From the NCBI GenBank assembly GCA_046154735.1, contig JBJXFJ010000540.1:1-7334 (forward strand): 7,334 nt of DNA, given 5' to 3'. Every line of letters begins with the position of its first letter. Position 1 is the stretch's first letter. Positions 1-6,138 of the stretch are shown here, piece by piece. The notes beneath the pieces were generated by a model. The model worked only from the letters and a program-made list of their open reading frames with translations. It was not told where the DNA came from and did no database searches. A program made the translations under genes and the position numbers. The DNA comes from CAVXYC01 sp046154735 (GTDB lineage Bacteria; Chloroflexota; UBA6077; JACCZL01).

Positions 1-270
1 GAGATGGGTTGGACCAGTGATCCGCGTCCCGGTTCACCATACGGCTGGCACCGAGTGAGCGAGGAGACCAAGGGGGACTATATTGTGCGGGCCTTCAGGC
101 TCGCCGCGGAACGCTGGCGAACCTGGATCGCTTACATGTCGGTCATTTACTTGCCCGAGACCCGTTGGACGCGCAATGACGAACAATACTGGTGGAGCTT
201 GATTGACACAGACGGTTCGCCCCGCCCTTCATACCAGGCGATCCGTCGGGCTTTCGGTCCTTTGCACTAA
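1..270 (+). CDS. Glycoside hydrolase-like protein, C-terminal fragment (5' end outside window)
   Basis: The reading frame is open at the left edge and ends with TAA at 268-270, so about 89 C-terminal residues are seen; the ATG at 4-6 need not be the real start. The fragment is rich in aromatic residues. It carries a Trp-rich helix (RWRTWIAYM) followed by a strand-like segment, then DEQYWWSLID, then the closing SPRPSYQAIRRAF. From memory, this order (a Trp-rich helix, a DEQYW-type segment, then 'dG.pRPaY.al') is usual at the end of the (beta/alpha)8 barrel in secreted cellulase/xylosidase-like glycosidases of Chloroflexota. The catalytic glutamates would lie upstream and cannot be checked, so the substrate is unknown. 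The 116-bp gap to the cupredoxin gene suggests a separate transcription unit. I am fairly confident of a real gene end and less so of the family. Confidence 0.6.
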   Translation, partial: EMGWTSDPRPGSPYGWHRVSEETKGDYIVRAFRLAAERWRTWIAYMSVIYLPETRWTRNDEQYWWSLIDTDGSPRPSYQAIRRAFGPLH

Positions 271-386
271 ACTCTGGCAGCCGGAGATGAATCCGTGGAC
301 GGCAGTTTCGCGTATAGCGTCGCGTACGGTGGGAGTCTGCCCGATTCCCGTATAGAAAATTCGGACAACCCTGAGGAGGTGGTCAC
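271..386 (+). promoter_or_regulatory. Intergenic region with weak candidate promoter for the cupredoxin gene
   Basis: This 116-bp gap should contain the cupredoxin promoter. The best -10-like hexamer is TATAGA at 351-356, matching 4 of 6 consensus bases, and no convincing -35 lies 16-18 bp before it. A second TATAGC is at 313-318. The hexamer CGCGTA occurs twice, 12 bp apart (309-314 and 321-326), which could be a paired protein-binding site or chance. Just after the upstream stop, 272-286 can form a 6-bp hairpin with one G-T pair and a 3-base loop, but no T-run follows, so it is a poor terminator. Confidence 0.25.
373..380 (+). promoter_or_regulatory. Strong Shine-Dalgarno site of the cupredoxin gene
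   Basis: GAGGAGGT lies 6 bases before the ATG at 387. It is a near-complete anti-16S match with good spacing and fixes the start at 387 over the internal ATG at 411, whose use would also cut the signal peptide short. It is the strongest ribosome binding site in the window, suggesting efficient translation. Confidence 0.85.
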
Positions 387-893
387 ATGCGATTTGGTGG
401 TTTGAAGGTCATGTACTCCGCGGCAGCGGCTCTCGCGCTGAGCGCGTCACTGAACCTGGTCGGAGCGCCGGCGACAAGCGCCGAAGAGATCATGGTGATG
501 ATTGTGGATCAGGAGGCGCCCCAGACGCCTGGGAATGCTGCGCAAGGCGCCTGGGGATATGCTCCCTTTAACGTCTCCGCGGTGAAGGGGGATACCATCA
601 AGTTCATGCAGGGGGAGAACGCATTTCGCCCTCACACTGTGACCTCTATCACTTGGACTGGGCAAGCTCCCACGCGCGAGCTTGCATCGGCGAAGACGTT
701 TGATTCCTCCCCCACACGCGAGACTTACATGAACAAGGGCGATTCCTGGGTGTTGGACACCGCGACGCTGGATCCGGGGCAGATTCTGTATTACTGCACC
801 CTCCATCCGTGGATGGTTGGAACCATCTCGCTCACCGCTCCGGCCGCGGATGCTCCCGCAACCGCTGAGACGGTCGCACCGACCCCACAGTAG
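387..893 (+). CDS. Secreted blue-copper (type 1) cupredoxin, amicyanin-like copper loop
   Basis: This 168-residue exported protein has a signal peptide of about 32 residues: a short basic start, the hydrophobic Ala/Leu stretch at 10-26, and a likely cut after ATSA (before E33). The mature part is a single cupredoxin domain. The type 1 copper ligands are visible as H83 in FRPHTVTS and the cluster C137-x2-H140-x2-M143 (CTLHPWM), followed by the typical final strand VGTISL. Such proteins carry single electrons outside the membrane or bind copper. The spacing C-x2-H-x2-M matches the amicyanin loop (CTPHPFM) rather than plastocyanin (C-x2-H-x4-M). The tail from about 151 is low-complexity Ala/Pro/Thr, probably a disordered linker. 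It stands alone between a + strand glycosidase end and a convergent lipoprotein gene, so no redox partner is identified. The fold and export are near certain; the partner is unknown. Confidence 0.9.
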   Translation: MRFGGLKVMYSAAAALALSASLNLVGAPATSAEEIMVMIVDQEAPQTPGNAAQGAWGYAPFNVSAVKGDTIKFMQGENAFRPHTVTSITWTGQAPTRELASAKTFDSSPTRETYMNKGDSWVLDTATLDPGQILYYCTLHPWMVGTISLTAPAADAPATAETVAPTPQ

Positions 894-916
894 ATTCTGA
901 CGAGCCGAATGCACCC

Positions 917-950
917 GAAGGAGCCTCAATGCGAGGCTCCTTCTCATTTT
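917..950 (+). terminator. Intrinsic terminator after the cupredoxin gene
   Basis: GAAGGAGCCTC (917-927) pairs perfectly with GAGGCTCCTTC (933-943) over 11 bp with a 5-base loop AATGC, followed by TCATTTT. It starts 23 bases after the TAG stop. The T-tract is on the + side only; read from the - strand, the hairpin is followed by GGGTGC, so termination of the convergent DUF3048 transcript here would be weak or factor-dependent. Confidence 0.8.
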
Positions 951-995
951 GTCACAGATGCGAGACGTTCCTAAACTCGCAGTGATTGCGCTCCG

Positions 996-2054
996 CTAGT
1001 TCACGTCCACCTGCGTCTCAGGTTGGACGATTTCAACCCACAGTGGTGCCCGTGGGGGGGTGAGCGACTGGCCCGTGGCTGAGACGAAGTGCAGGGGCTC
1101 GGCACTTGAACGTTTAAGCCAACGGCCGCGCTCCGCGGTTCCCAGGCTTACAAGTATCAGGTCACCCTCGCCTCGAAGCGCGATATCGAGCCGTCCGCTG
1201 GCATCCACAATGGGACCGGGGATAGTCAGGATTGCGATGGTGCCCGCCTGGAGAGGGACGCCTCCGGCGGCGTCGCGCTGGATTTCTCCATCAGTGGATC
1301 GGGTGTACATCTGCCGAGCTTCGTCGAAGTCGAAATTGGCGCGATATTGCCAGGGGCGAAACGCAAGGCTGATATGCCGTCCCACGCTTGGAGCGGACCA
1401 CGGTGTGAGCTGATTACCGAGCACGGCCATCGTTTCAATGCGAGCGCTTGGCCATTGGGTGCTGACACTTGCCCGGGCATCCGCAACGCTCGTGTAGGCG
1501 TTGTGCGGCGCCGCGCGGCGTGGATCACGCCAGAAGGGGCCATTCCCGGTGATGCCGTCCACCGTGGGCAGCTTCGTTGTCGAAATCTCTTCATAGCCGC
1601 GCGGACTGGCGCCAAAGTGAACGAGAGGCGCGCCGAGCTCCGCGGCCAGGGCGACGAAATAGTGGCGCGCGCTGCGAACCGGGCCAACCACTGCGGGTTC
1701 CTGACTGCTAAACACGGCCATAAAGCGAGAGATCCCGCCCTCCGTCATGGCTTCCACCACCAGGTCTGCCTGGCTCAAGCCAGCTTGAGGGCGGGCATCG
1801 GGCGCGTTTTCTATGATGACCGCCAGCGGGCGAGCGTGCGACTCAACAACTGGTGTCGGACGGACGGTGGGTATAGCCGTGGGCGCGGATGCCCGGATCG
1901 TGGATTCGATGACCGTGGGCCGCGCCTCCGCGCGCCGCTCGACTGGCGTGGGCTGGCGTGGGGCCGAAGCCTTCGGGACACAGCCGAGCGACACGCAGAG
2001 CACGAGCAGGGCAGGTAGGGTCAAGCACAGCCTGACTCGATGTGGCTGAATCAC
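996..2054 (-). CDS. DUF3048 (YerB-like) envelope lipoprotein
   Basis: This 352-residue protein begins with GTG at 2054-2052 and stops with TAG. A basic start and hydrophobic segment (9-24) end in SLGC, with C25 as a likely lipidation site; the lipobox is imperfect because Ser, not Leu, is at -3. A Pro/Thr/Ala/Arg-rich linker (26-74) follows. The N-terminal DUF3048 domain is clear: RPLAVIIEN (75-83), ARPQAGLSQADLVVEA (87-102), GGISRFMAVF (106-115), GPVRSAR (124-130), LVHFGASP (144-151) and FWRDPRRAAPHNAYTS (174-189). The C-terminal domain is also typical, with FDFD near 241-244, TDGEIQRDAAG at 254-264, RWLKRS at 311-316 and a closing PLWVEIVQ. To my knowledge the family has no firmly established activity; B. 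subtilis YerB is the usual reference. The two conserved domains and linker indicate an intact protein anchored outside the membrane. No good Shine-Dalgarno site precedes the GTG, so the exact start is less sure. The upstream repeat separates it from the PBP1A pair, so it may have its own promoter. Confidence 0.9.
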   Translation of the reverse strand: MIQPHRVRLCLTLPALLVLCVSLGCVPKASAPRQPTPVERRAEARPTVIESTIRASAPTAIPTVRPTPVVESHARPLAVIIENAPDARPQAGLSQADLVVEAMTEGGISRFMAVFSSQEPAVVGPVRSARHYFVALAAELGAPLVHFGASPRGYEEISTTKLPTVDGITGNGPFWRDPRRAAPHNAYTSVADARASVSTQWPSARIETMAVLGNQLTPWSAPSVGRHISLAFRPWQYRANFDFDEARQMYTRSTDGEIQRDAAGGVPLQAGTIAILTIPGPIVDASGRLDIALRGEGDLILVSLGTAERGRWLKRSSAEPLHFVSATGQSLTPPRAPLWVEIVQPETQVDVN

Positions 2055-2082
2055 GTGAACGTCGGAAGCATGGTCTCTGGAG

Positions 2083-2088
2083 ATTATC
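2083..2088 (-). promoter_or_regulatory. Candidate -10 box for the DUF3048 gene
   Basis: On the - strand, GATAAT (2088-2083) matches the -10 consensus at 5 of 6 positions and lies 28 bases before the GTG start. GTGACA (2115-2110) matches the -35 consensus at 5 of 6, but the 21-bp spacer is longer than the usual 16-18, so the pair may not work as a standard housekeeping promoter. It would let the gene be transcribed apart from the PBP1A operon. Confidence 0.3.
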
Positions 2089-2166
2089 GGCGGGGACGGG
2101 CGTTTGTACTGTCACAGGGGTGGATGCGACTCACCGGGCACGGCTGGCGAAGTCGCTTCTGTAGCT

Positions 2167-2266
2167 GCGCTTTGGAGTGCGGCGTGGGAGAGCGCCGCTT
2201 TTGATTCTCCTATTCCAACTGGGGGAAATGGAAATCGGCGCTCTCCCACGCCGCACTCCAAAGCGC
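2167..2266. repeat. 31-bp perfect inverted repeat; two opposed REP-like hairpins (BIME-like)
   Basis: Positions 2167-2197 and 2236-2266 are exact reverse complements over 31 bp, separated by 38 bases. Each arm can also fold alone: GCGGCG (2179-2184) pairs with CGCCGC (2193-2198) around an 8-base loop, and the right arm has the matching CGGCG/CGCCG stem (2236-2240, 2249-2253). Two REP-like units in opposite orientation are the usual plan of a bacterial interspersed mosaic element. It lies wholly between the stop of the upstream lipoprotein gene and the start of the DUF3048 gene. No T-run follows on either strand, so it is not a standard intrinsic terminator. No REP-associated transposase gene is in the window. 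Confidence 0.85.
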
Positions 2267-2298
2267 TGAGTCACCAATGCATGGGCAGCCACGCTGGG

Positions 2299-3705
2299 CT
2301 ACGGGACAGTGAGTTTGAGCTGCTGACGCTCGATGATGTCCAGGCCCTGTTCAAATTGCGTGCGATAGCGATCCCGAATATCGCGTAAGAGATCGTGAAA
2401 CTCTAGCTCCGCGCGTGCCGATGCGAGGGTCCGGGATGGCTGAAACGTGAGAATTATGGTGCGCCCGGGGAGAAGAAAGTCGTATGCGCTCACCGGATCG
2501 CTGACACGGTGATCTGGGTCGCGTGCGGACGGAAACGGATCAAGGTCCGCAGGTGTTCCGGGGCCCCACTTCACGGGCGGATCGTCATTCGGCGCGAGAC
2601 GTTGATAGATTGCGCTCCAGCGCTCGCTTTCGCGAAGTTGATACGGATTACGCTTGCCTCGCGCGTCGTCAGGCCCTGTCTTATAGAACACGCGCACTGT
2701 TCCATTGCGCTCGTACTCGATCCGAAAGACCTGACCATCCCTGAGGCTGCCGAGCTCCGTTCGGTCATTTACGGCGTCTTCAATGGCGAGCATGCGGCCA
2801 TCGACCTCAGGTCGAAAGAGCGCTCGGGTCAAGTGCTGTCGCCCGTCGTTCACTACTGGCTCAGTGCGATAGGCCAGCGGCCAGATCTCTCGGACGGGAT
2901 CGATGTGCTGGTGGCGACGATCGATCTGGATGGTCGTGGCCTGGCCGGGTAGCAACGTCCCACTCAGTCTCCGAACGGCCTCCATTTGAAACACGTCCGG
3001 GTCCGGCACCCGATAGACCAATTGCGCCAGACGAGTCGTATCCGTCCGCCGATTCCCGAGCAGGAAAGCCAGATCGGGATGAAGTTGAACTGACGCTAAT
3101 CCTTCACCATCAATTCGTTGCAGCTCATAGCGAATCGGGAATGGATCGGTGAGATAGTAGCGCAATCGATCCCCTCGCTCGCTCACGTATTCTCGAATTT
3201 GCGCCGGGTGGCCGAGCTGTTCCTGGAGCTCTTCCTGCCAGCGGACGATAAAGGTGTCCGGTGGCAGTGGGAGGATAAACTCATCGCCCGGCTGAATTGT
3301 GAATGGTGAACGGTGGGGATTTGATCGGAAATATGCCTCGCTCACGTACGTGGCCGAGGTTTTTCCATCTACCGAAAAGAGCGGTGTGAGCTTGCTCGTA
3401 GCTACCTGGTAAGGATGCCCGTCCTGAAGTATGCGTACCCGGAACAGAAGCTGGCCGGCGGCATCGGTGCCGGCTTGTTCAAATTCAAAGCTCTCGGTTG
3501 ACTGACGAGGCGGGAGATTCACGATTGACTGACTGTTGGCCGCGGCAGCCTGTTGACCCGGGCGGGCCACGGTGCCCGGGGCAATGACTTGCGGCGCAAG
3601 GCGTGCCAGATCATCCGCGTCTCGACACCCGGCCATCGAAACCAGCACAACTGTGAGTGTTATGAGCCGGTTTACACACCATTGCGCCCTCGTCGCCACG
3701 CTCAT
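2299..3705 (-). CDS. Predicted lipoprotein with LysM-like segments, translationally coupled to PBP1A
   Basis: I do not recognise a named family for this 468-residue protein. A hydrophobic segment (13-26) ends in SMAGC, giving a probable lipidation site at C27, then a Pro/Ala/Gln-rich linker runs to about residue 70. The rest looks beta-rich. Residues 98-148 resemble a degenerate LysM repeat: PYQV at the front, then EAYFRSNP (123-130) and IQPGDEFILPLP (137-148). Residues 354-422 repeat the plan with NPYQL, then WSAIYQRL (363-370) and LLPGRTIILTF (411-421). A third LLPGQ is at 251-255. YVSERGDRLRYYLTD (173-187) and YERNGTVRVFYKTG (331-344) also resemble each other, suggesting an internal duplication. 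The C-terminus (424-468) is a charged, helix-prone stretch. The ATG overlaps the PBP1A stop by one base (TAATG), with no clear separate ribosome binding site, so translation is probably coupled. Inference: an envelope protein that contacts peptidoglycan or modulates the synthase. The coding call is secure; the function is not. Confidence 0.85.
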   Translation of the reverse strand: MSVATRAQWCVNRLITLTVVLVSMAGCRDADDLARLAPQVIAPGTVARPGQQAAAANSQSIVNLPPRQSTESFEFEQAGTDAAGQLLFRVRILQDGHPYQVATSKLTPLFSVDGKTSATYVSEAYFRSNPHRSPFTIQPGDEFILPLPPDTFIVRWQEELQEQLGHPAQIREYVSERGDRLRYYLTDPFPIRYELQRIDGEGLASVQLHPDLAFLLGNRRTDTTRLAQLVYRVPDPDVFQMEAVRRLSGTLLPGQATTIQIDRRHQHIDPVREIWPLAYRTEPVVNDGRQHLTRALFRPEVDGRMLAIEDAVNDRTELGSLRDGQVFRIEYERNGTVRVFYKTGPDDARGKRNPYQLRESERWSAIYQRLAPNDDPPVKWGPGTPADLDPFPSARDPDHRVSDPVSAYDFLLPGRTIILTFQPSRTLASARAELEFHDLLRDIRDRYRTQFEQGLDIIERQQLKLTVP

Positions 3706-5987
3706 TACGGCTGCATCCAGTTCATATCCAGAAAACCGCGATCTTGCTTTTCCACGAGAAACACTTCTTCATGGTCGCGTGCGTCAGACCGTGCCCCGCC
3801 AACATTTGGCACCCGCGTGACTACCACACCATCCGGCCTGGGGAACGGAATCGGTTGATAGTGATAGTGGTCCACCAGCCGCGCCATCATCTCAACCCAG
3901 AGCTTGCCGGCGGTGAGTGAGCTAGAGACCTTTTGCATGGGCTCATTGTTGGTATTGCCCATCCAAACACCAACGCAAACCTGCGGCAGGCAGCCAATCG
4001 TCCAGGTATCCCGGTAATCATCCGTTGTGCCCGTTTTCATCATATGCGGCCGCGGCAGATTGAGTGGTGACTGGAGGCCGAAGGTGAGCTGCCGAGCGGT
4101 AGGGTCGCCCAGCACGTGGACCATTTGATAAGCGACGCGTGGATCAACAATCTGCTCACCGCGCCTTCCATCAGTCACGGAGTACAGCACGTCACCACGC
4201 GCTGTATGCACACCCAGAAGCGGCTCCACGGGTTTATATTCACCAAGTCGGCTCACCGCGGCATACGCACCTGTGAGCTCCAGAAGATTGACCTCGCCCC
4301 CGCCGAGCGTGAGAGAGAGCCAGCGTGGATCCCACTCGTCCAGCGTGCTGATGCCTAGCCGCCGGGCTAGATCCTTGAATCTGGGCACGCCCACCGACTT
4401 CAATACCTTCACCGCGGGGACATTTAGGCTATTGCCGAGCGCATCGCGAAGAGTGACTCGCCCGTAGTATTTGTCCTCGTAATTGCGCGGCGTATAGGCG
4501 GGCTGGCCGAGCGGGGCCGAGAAGGGCGTCAGGCGGTCCAGTGTCTCAATTGCTGGGTTGAGCCCGCTTTCAAATCCGGCCAGAAAGACAAGCGGCTTGA
4601 TGGAAGATCCGGGCTGCCGTCCTGCAAGCGCTACATTTACCTGGCCGGCCACGGACTGGTCCCAGAAATTCTTGCTCCCCACCATGGCCAGTACCTGGCT
4701 GCTGGCTGGATCGATAACCACCATGGCGGAGTTGTTTGCCCGCGCTCTCAGGCGAATATCCTCGTTCTGCGATACCACTTCTTCAGCTAACGTCTGAACG
4801 GTGGGGTCCAGGGTGGTGTGGATGCGGAGCCCCCTCGTATAGAGCGCCTCCGGCCCAAATCTCGAACGGGATAGATCAGTCGCGTAATTCACCCAATGTT
4901 GAAATCGAGGCACCGGGAGGGTTGGTTCACGAAAGTCGATCCGCGCGGCCAGCGTTGCCTGAGCCTGCTCCGCGGTAATGAAGTCAGCCTGCTGCATGAG
5001 CTCAATGATGTGCTCCTGGCGCTTTCTTGCTTGATCGAAGCGCAGAAGCGGGTCATAGGCAATCGGTGACTGGGGCAGCCCCGCCAGGAGCGAAGCTTCA
5101 GCCAGGTTCAGCGTTCGCGCTGACTTGCCAAAGTAGCGCTGCGCGGCGGCCTCAACGCCATAGGCCTGATTCCCATAGTAGACGGAGTTCAAATATGCCT
5201 CAATGACCTCTGCCTTGGAAGCGCGCTCATCCAAACGCTGGGCAGCCAGTGCTTCGCGCAGCTTTCGAGACAGCGTCTGCTCGGTGCGCTCATCGGGCAT
5301 GTAGAGATTCCGAATGAGCTGCATCTCTAGCGTGCTGGCTCCAGAGGCCAGCCCGTCACTCGTCGCATTCTGCACGAGTGCACGAACGAAACCGATTGGG
5401 TCGACACCCGTGTGAGTGAAGAACCGGCGGTCCTCCGCGGCAACCGTGGCCAGCACTAGGAACGGCGAGAGCTCTGCAAGCGGCACGACTACGCGACGCC
5501 CAAACTGCACGTCGTTGATCTCGGCCAGGACTGATCCGTCGCGAGCCATGATCATGCTCGTCTGTGGAAGTCCCTGGTCCAGTGGCCCTGTGAGGGGAAT
5601 CGCCGGAACCTCACGAGTCACCTGCAACTGCAATCCCGTGACGAATGAGTTTGTGCGGGTGGGCAAGGACCGGCATGCTGAGACAATGAGCGCGCTCGTT
5701 ACCAGTGGGATGGCGACCAACGCCAGCAACCGTCCCCACCGCGCTTCGCCCGCTTGCGCCCGAGATTTGCGGCTGATCCTTGAGCGCGCGGATTTCAGCC
5801 GCGCTGCAGACAGCCTCGCCTCGTGATCACCGGGACAGTTCTTCGGAGCGTGACGCGGAATCACGGCCCGGCGCGGCCCCGAAGGCCGGCGAGGCACATC
5901 AGCCACGGCCGGTTCAATCGATGGGGTATGGACCTTCGCACGGCCGCGGTTCGGCAGAACTACCTCGAGCCATCCCCGAAACGCCAC
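3705..5987 (-). CDS. Class A penicillin-binding protein (PBP1A-type transglycosylase/transpeptidase)
   Basis: This bifunctional synthase polymerises lipid II into glycan strands and cross-links the stem peptides at the outer membrane face. Reading from a GTG at 5987-5985 it has 760 residues: an Arg/Pro/Ala-rich cytoplasmic tail (1-83), one membrane segment (84-104), a GT51 domain (about 145-350) and a transpeptidase domain (about 415-705). GT51 motifs are EDRRFFTHTGVD (185-196, catalytic E185), GASTLEMQLIRN (216-227), RKLRE (241-245) and EVIEAYLN (260-267). Transpeptidase motifs are SSIK (nucleophile S461), SLN (520-522) and KTGTT (651-655), so both activities look intact. The second GT motif departs from the usual G-G-S-T-x-T-Q-Q: Glu and Met replace T-Q, but the second Gln (Q223) is kept. 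The start is uncertain: an in-frame TGA lies just upstream (6017-6015), the ribosome binding site is poor, and in-frame GTGs at 5906, 5897 and 5864 would shorten only the tail. The stop overlaps the ATG of the next gene. Confidence 0.95.
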   Translation of the reverse strand: MAFRGWLEVVLPNRGRAKVHTPSIEPAVADVPRRPSGPRRAVIPRHAPKNCPGDHEARLSAARLKSARSRISRKSRAQAGEARWGRLLALVAIPLVTSALIVSACRSLPTRTNSFVTGLQLQVTREVPAIPLTGPLDQGLPQTSMIMARDGSVLAEINDVQFGRRVVVPLAELSPFLVLATVAAEDRRFFTHTGVDPIGFVRALVQNATSDGLASGASTLEMQLIRNLYMPDERTEQTLSRKLREALAAQRLDERASKAEVIEAYLNSVYYGNQAYGVEAAAQRYFGKSARTLNLAEASLLAGLPQSPIAYDPLLRFDQARKRQEHIIELMQQADFITAEQAQATLAARIDFREPTLPVPRFQHWVNYATDLSRSRFGPEALYTRGLRIHTTLDPTVQTLAEEVVSQNEDIRLRARANNSAMVVIDPASSQVLAMVGSKNFWDQSVAGQVNVALAGRQPGSSIKPLVFLAGFESGLNPAIETLDRLTPFSAPLGQPAYTPRNYEDKYYGRVTLRDALGNSLNVPAVKVLKSVGVPRFKDLARRLGISTLDEWDPRWLSLTLGGGEVNLLELTGAYAAVSRLGEYKPVEPLLGVHTARGDVLYSVTDGRRGEQIVDPRVAYQMVHVLGDPTARQLTFGLQSPLNLPRPHMMKTGTTDDYRDTWTIGCLPQVCVGVWMGNTNNEPMQKVSSSLTAGKLWVEMMARLVDHYHYQPIPFPRPDGVVVTRVPNVGGARSDARDHEEVFLVEKQDRGFLDMNWMQP

Positions 5988-6138
5988 GCTGCTCAGTGGT
6001 CTGCTCCCATATTCTCAGCGATTCTATCGACCCATGGTTGAGACATGCTCAACGAGGGATGATCAGAGCAATTCCAGGGCCATCATCGTTAGCGGAATCT
6101 TCAGACTTTATGCATGACCACCGAATTCGGATGGCGAA
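5988..6138 (-). other. Intergenic gap upstream of PBP1A; small inverted repeats
   Basis: This 151-bp gap probably holds the PBP1A promoter. The clearest structure is GTTGAG-ACATG-CTCAAC (6037-6053), a 6-bp inverted repeat with a 5-base centre that could be an operator or small hairpin. CCGAATTCGG (6121-6130) is a perfect 10-bp palindrome just past the OsmC stop. I see no good -35/-10 pair and no T-tailed terminator for the OsmC transcript, so read-through from CMD-OsmC into PBP1A is possible. Overlapping + strand frames here look non-coding. Confidence 0.35.

Noticed and set aside
447..947. A 166-residue - strand reading frame opposite the cupredoxin gene
   Set aside because: It lies antisense to a strongly supported gene with an excellent ribosome binding site, runs through the terminator hairpin, is Arg/Gly-rich and shows no recognisable motif; a GC-rich shadow frame.
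917..950. The hairpin as a bidirectional terminator for both convergent genes
   Set aside because: The T-tract exists only on the + side; the - strand has GGGTGC after the stem, so only + strand termination is supported.
1347..2018. A 223-residue + strand reading frame opposite the DUF3048 gene
   Set aside because: The - strand product has two conserved DUF3048 domains and a lipoprotein signal. The + frame is Arg-rich with no domain-like pattern or start signal.
2126..2156. Inverted repeat GCGACT...AGTCGC beside the BIME-like element
   Set aside because: Only 6 bp with a 19-base spacer; too short to separate from chance in GC-rich DNA.
2104..2388. A 94-residue + strand frame across the 31-bp inverted repeat
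   Set aside because: It translates through both arms of the palindrome and into the antisense end of the lipoprotein gene; composition and start context do not look coding.
2509..2952. A 147-residue + strand frame inside the lipoprotein gene
   Set aside because: It is antisense to a protein with a signal sequence and coupled start; no motif or ribosome binding site supports it.
6121..6130. Perfect 10-bp palindrome CCGAATTCGG near the OsmC stop
   Set aside because: Pairing does not extend further, there is no T-tract, and it has no loop, so it cannot be a terminator; a chance palindrome of this size is common.
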